Below, in pieces: positions 6,369-7,003 of a stretch of DNA of 7,003 nucleotides. Numbering within the stretch: position 1 is the stretch's first letter; every line of letters begins with the position of its first letter. Source of the stretch: Flavobacteriales bacterium (GTDB taxonomy: Bacteria; Bacteroidota; Bacteroidia; Flavobacteriales; UBA7312). The notes under the pieces were generated by a model. The model saw only the letters and a list, made by a program, of their open reading frames with translations. It searched no databases and was not told where the DNA came from. The DNA lies in assembly GCA_002862585.1 (NCBI GenBank), contig PKDP01000139.1, forward strand, positions 1-7,003, given 5' to 3'. The translations under genes and the position numbers were made by a program.

Positions 6369-6444
6369 CTACATCAAGAGGAATAGGAAGAGAGCAGAAT
6401 ATACTAAAGCCGCCAAACTATTACAGGAGAACCTTCTTAATTAA
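6334..6444 (+). CDS. Possible 36-residue basic small ORF overlapping the smpB 3' end (doubtful)
   Basis: An ATG in the +1-shifted frame inside smpB opens a 36-codon reading frame that runs 76 bases past the smpB stop. The peptide is basic in the middle (KRNRKRAEYTKAAKLL) and could form a helix. No Shine-Dalgarno or -7 box is visible, and I recognise no family. It ends within the stop codon of the convergent small pseudogene. It may be a chance frame; it is listed because it is the only reading that covers the bases between smpB and the pseudogene. Confidence 0.15.
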   Translation: MFSEISTEQANNYIKRNRKRAEYTKAAKLLQENLLN

Positions 6445-6674
6445 TAATTTTTAGTAATTTGATAAGCAATACCCACACCAACAATATTTAACAATAAGCC
6501 TAAAACAAAACCTATCCAACAAAAAGTCAGATTTCTTTCATAGGTTGAAAACGACAAAGCATCTCCTTCAACGGATAGTTATGTTAGCTCAGTAGTTTTT
6601 TGAATTGGAAAGGAAGCGTGTAAAAAATAGGGTAACACACAAAGTAAAAATAAAATTGAAACTATCTTTTTCAT
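6441..6674 (-). pseudogene. Small exported/membrane protein gene interrupted by an in-frame TAA
   Basis: Reading from the ATG at 6674 gives a classic signal peptide (MKKIVSILFLLCVLPYFLHA), then the mature start SFPIQKTTELT, and then a TAA at 6579-6581 (codon 32). The same frame continues for 45 further codons, LSVEGDALSFSTYERN and so on, into one transmembrane helix (WIGFVLGLLLNIVGVGIAY), then the tail QITKNY and a TAA at 6441-6443. Small proteins with an ASFP-type mature start and a C-terminal hydrophobic helix are common in Flavobacteriia; their function is not known to me. The two halves fit as one 77-codon gene, and one base change (for example from CAA, GAA or AAA) explains the stop. The downstream half has no ATG; its only alternative start is a TTG at 6557. 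A genuine 31-residue exported peptide or a sequencing error remains possible. No TAnnTTTG box was found upstream. Confidence 0.6.
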
Positions 6675-6819
6675 GTTTTAATTAAGTTAACTTTAAAATC
6701 GTCGCGAATTAATTAAAAAAATCTAATTGAACTAACATTTTACAACATAATAAAATCACACATAGTGAATAAAATATTACGATTTCAAAACAACTTTTTT
6801 AGCCTATAAAAATACTCGC
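6675..6819. other. AT-rich gene-free stretch
   Basis: This stretch lies between the start of the broken small gene and the dnaK terminator. No ORF with a credible start, RNA gene or clear -7 box is seen on either strand. It contains a perfect 10-base palindrome, AAGTTAACTT (6684-6693), close upstream of the small gene's ATG. That could be a protein-binding site but is easily explained by base composition. Confidence 0.5.
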
Positions 6820-6849
6820 AAAAAAAAGCCCCTCTTTTGAGGGACTTTT
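6820..6849 (-). terminator. Rho-independent terminator of dnaK
   Basis: On the minus strand the RNA reads AAAAGUCCCUC, loop AAAA, GAGGGGCUUUU, with the U run extending to 8. All 11 stem pairs form, with one U-G wobble that becomes a C/A mismatch in plus-strand RNA. The wobble and the U-tract both show that it works in the minus direction. It begins 26 bases after the dnaK stop codon. Confidence 0.85.
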
Positions 6850-6875
6850 CCACTAACTAAAAGAAGAAAGTTATG

Positions 6876-7003
6876 CTACTTATCTTCCTTTACTTCTTCA
6901 AAGTCTACGTCGGTAACGTCATCGGCTCCTGCTTCTGGATTTGCCTGAGCATCACCGCCGTCTGCAGCTTGCTGATCTTGTGTGGCTTTGTACATTTCTT
7001 CAG
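6876..7003 (-). CDS. dnaK: Chaperone DnaK, C-terminal end (rest outside window)
   Basis: The last 42 codons of a minus-strand gene are visible. They read EEMYKATQDQQAADGG and continue through ANPEAGADD to the terminal VTDVDFEEVKEDK before a TAG stop. The Ala/Gln/Gly-rich linker followed by an acidic DVDFEEV end is the disordered C-terminal tail of bacterial DnaK (Hsp70), the ATP-dependent chaperone that works with DnaJ and GrpE. The ATPase and substrate-binding domains lie outside the window. The strong terminator right after the stop suggests that dnaK is the last gene of its transcript. The GC content of this tail is visibly higher than in neighbouring genes, as expected for its Ala/Gly-rich composition and high expression. 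Confidence 0.9.
   Translation of the reverse strand, partial: EEMYKATQDQQAADGGDAQANPEAGADDVTDVDFEEVKEDK

Noticed and set aside
6440..6460. Terminator between smpB and the small pseudogene
   Set aside because: The sequence TTAATTAATAATTTTTAG has only weak A/T pairing and no stable stem.
6684..6693. Perfect palindrome AAGTTAACTT as an operator
   Set aside because: It is only 10 bases, in very AT-rich DNA, with no matching copy elsewhere in the window and no adjacent regulator; it is mentioned only within the gene-free stretch.

Overview
The window is AT-rich chromosomal DNA of a member of the Bacteroidota, most likely class Flavobacteriia. The evidence is a TonB-dependent receptor with an N-terminal carboxypeptidase-regulatory-like domain, Bacteroidota-type -7 boxes (TAnnTTTG) directly before genes, very weak ribosome binding sites, an ElaA/PyrR-like/TPMT gene mix, and a DnaK C-terminus of the form ..VTDVDFEEVKEDK. 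No mobile element, CRISPR array, rRNA or tRNA was found.

Layout. Positions 1-1632 (+) hold the 3' end of rlmD (23S rRNA m5U methyltransferase, open at the window's left edge), a TPMT-family SAM methyltransferase that starts on the base after the rlmD stop, and a PyrR-like phosphoribosyltransferase. The last of these runs tail to tail, with a 4-base overlap, into an ElaA-type GNAT acetyltransferase on the minus strand (1629-2078). That gene lies just downstream of, and probably in the transcript of, a large TonB-dependent outer-membrane receptor (2096-4303, -). The receptor is divergent from a DtxR/MntR-family metalloregulator (4408-5064, +), which is coupled by an ATGA overlap to a ZIP-family metal transporter (5061-5903, +). 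smpB follows (5925-6368, +). On the minus strand there is then a small signal-peptide-plus-one-TM protein gene broken by an in-frame stop (6441-6674), a 145-bp gene-free stretch, a strong intrinsic terminator, and the 3' end of dnaK (6876-7003, -, open at the right edge).

How it fits together. The centre of the window reads as a two-membrane metal acquisition module. A TonB receptor would bring a metal or metal complex across the outer membrane, a ZIP carrier would move divalent metal across the inner membrane, and a metal-sensing repressor sits between them. The 104-bp intergenic region contains two divergent -7 boxes and a TTTAG-N6-CTAAA inverted repeat that lies exactly over the receptor's -7 box, a reasonable candidate operator. 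The regulator's -7 box ends only 4 bases before its ATG, so its mRNA is predicted to be leaderless or nearly so. The metal (Mn, Fe or Zn) cannot be decided from the sequence. The flanking genes (rlmD, smpB, dnaK) are housekeeping genes of translation and protein quality control.
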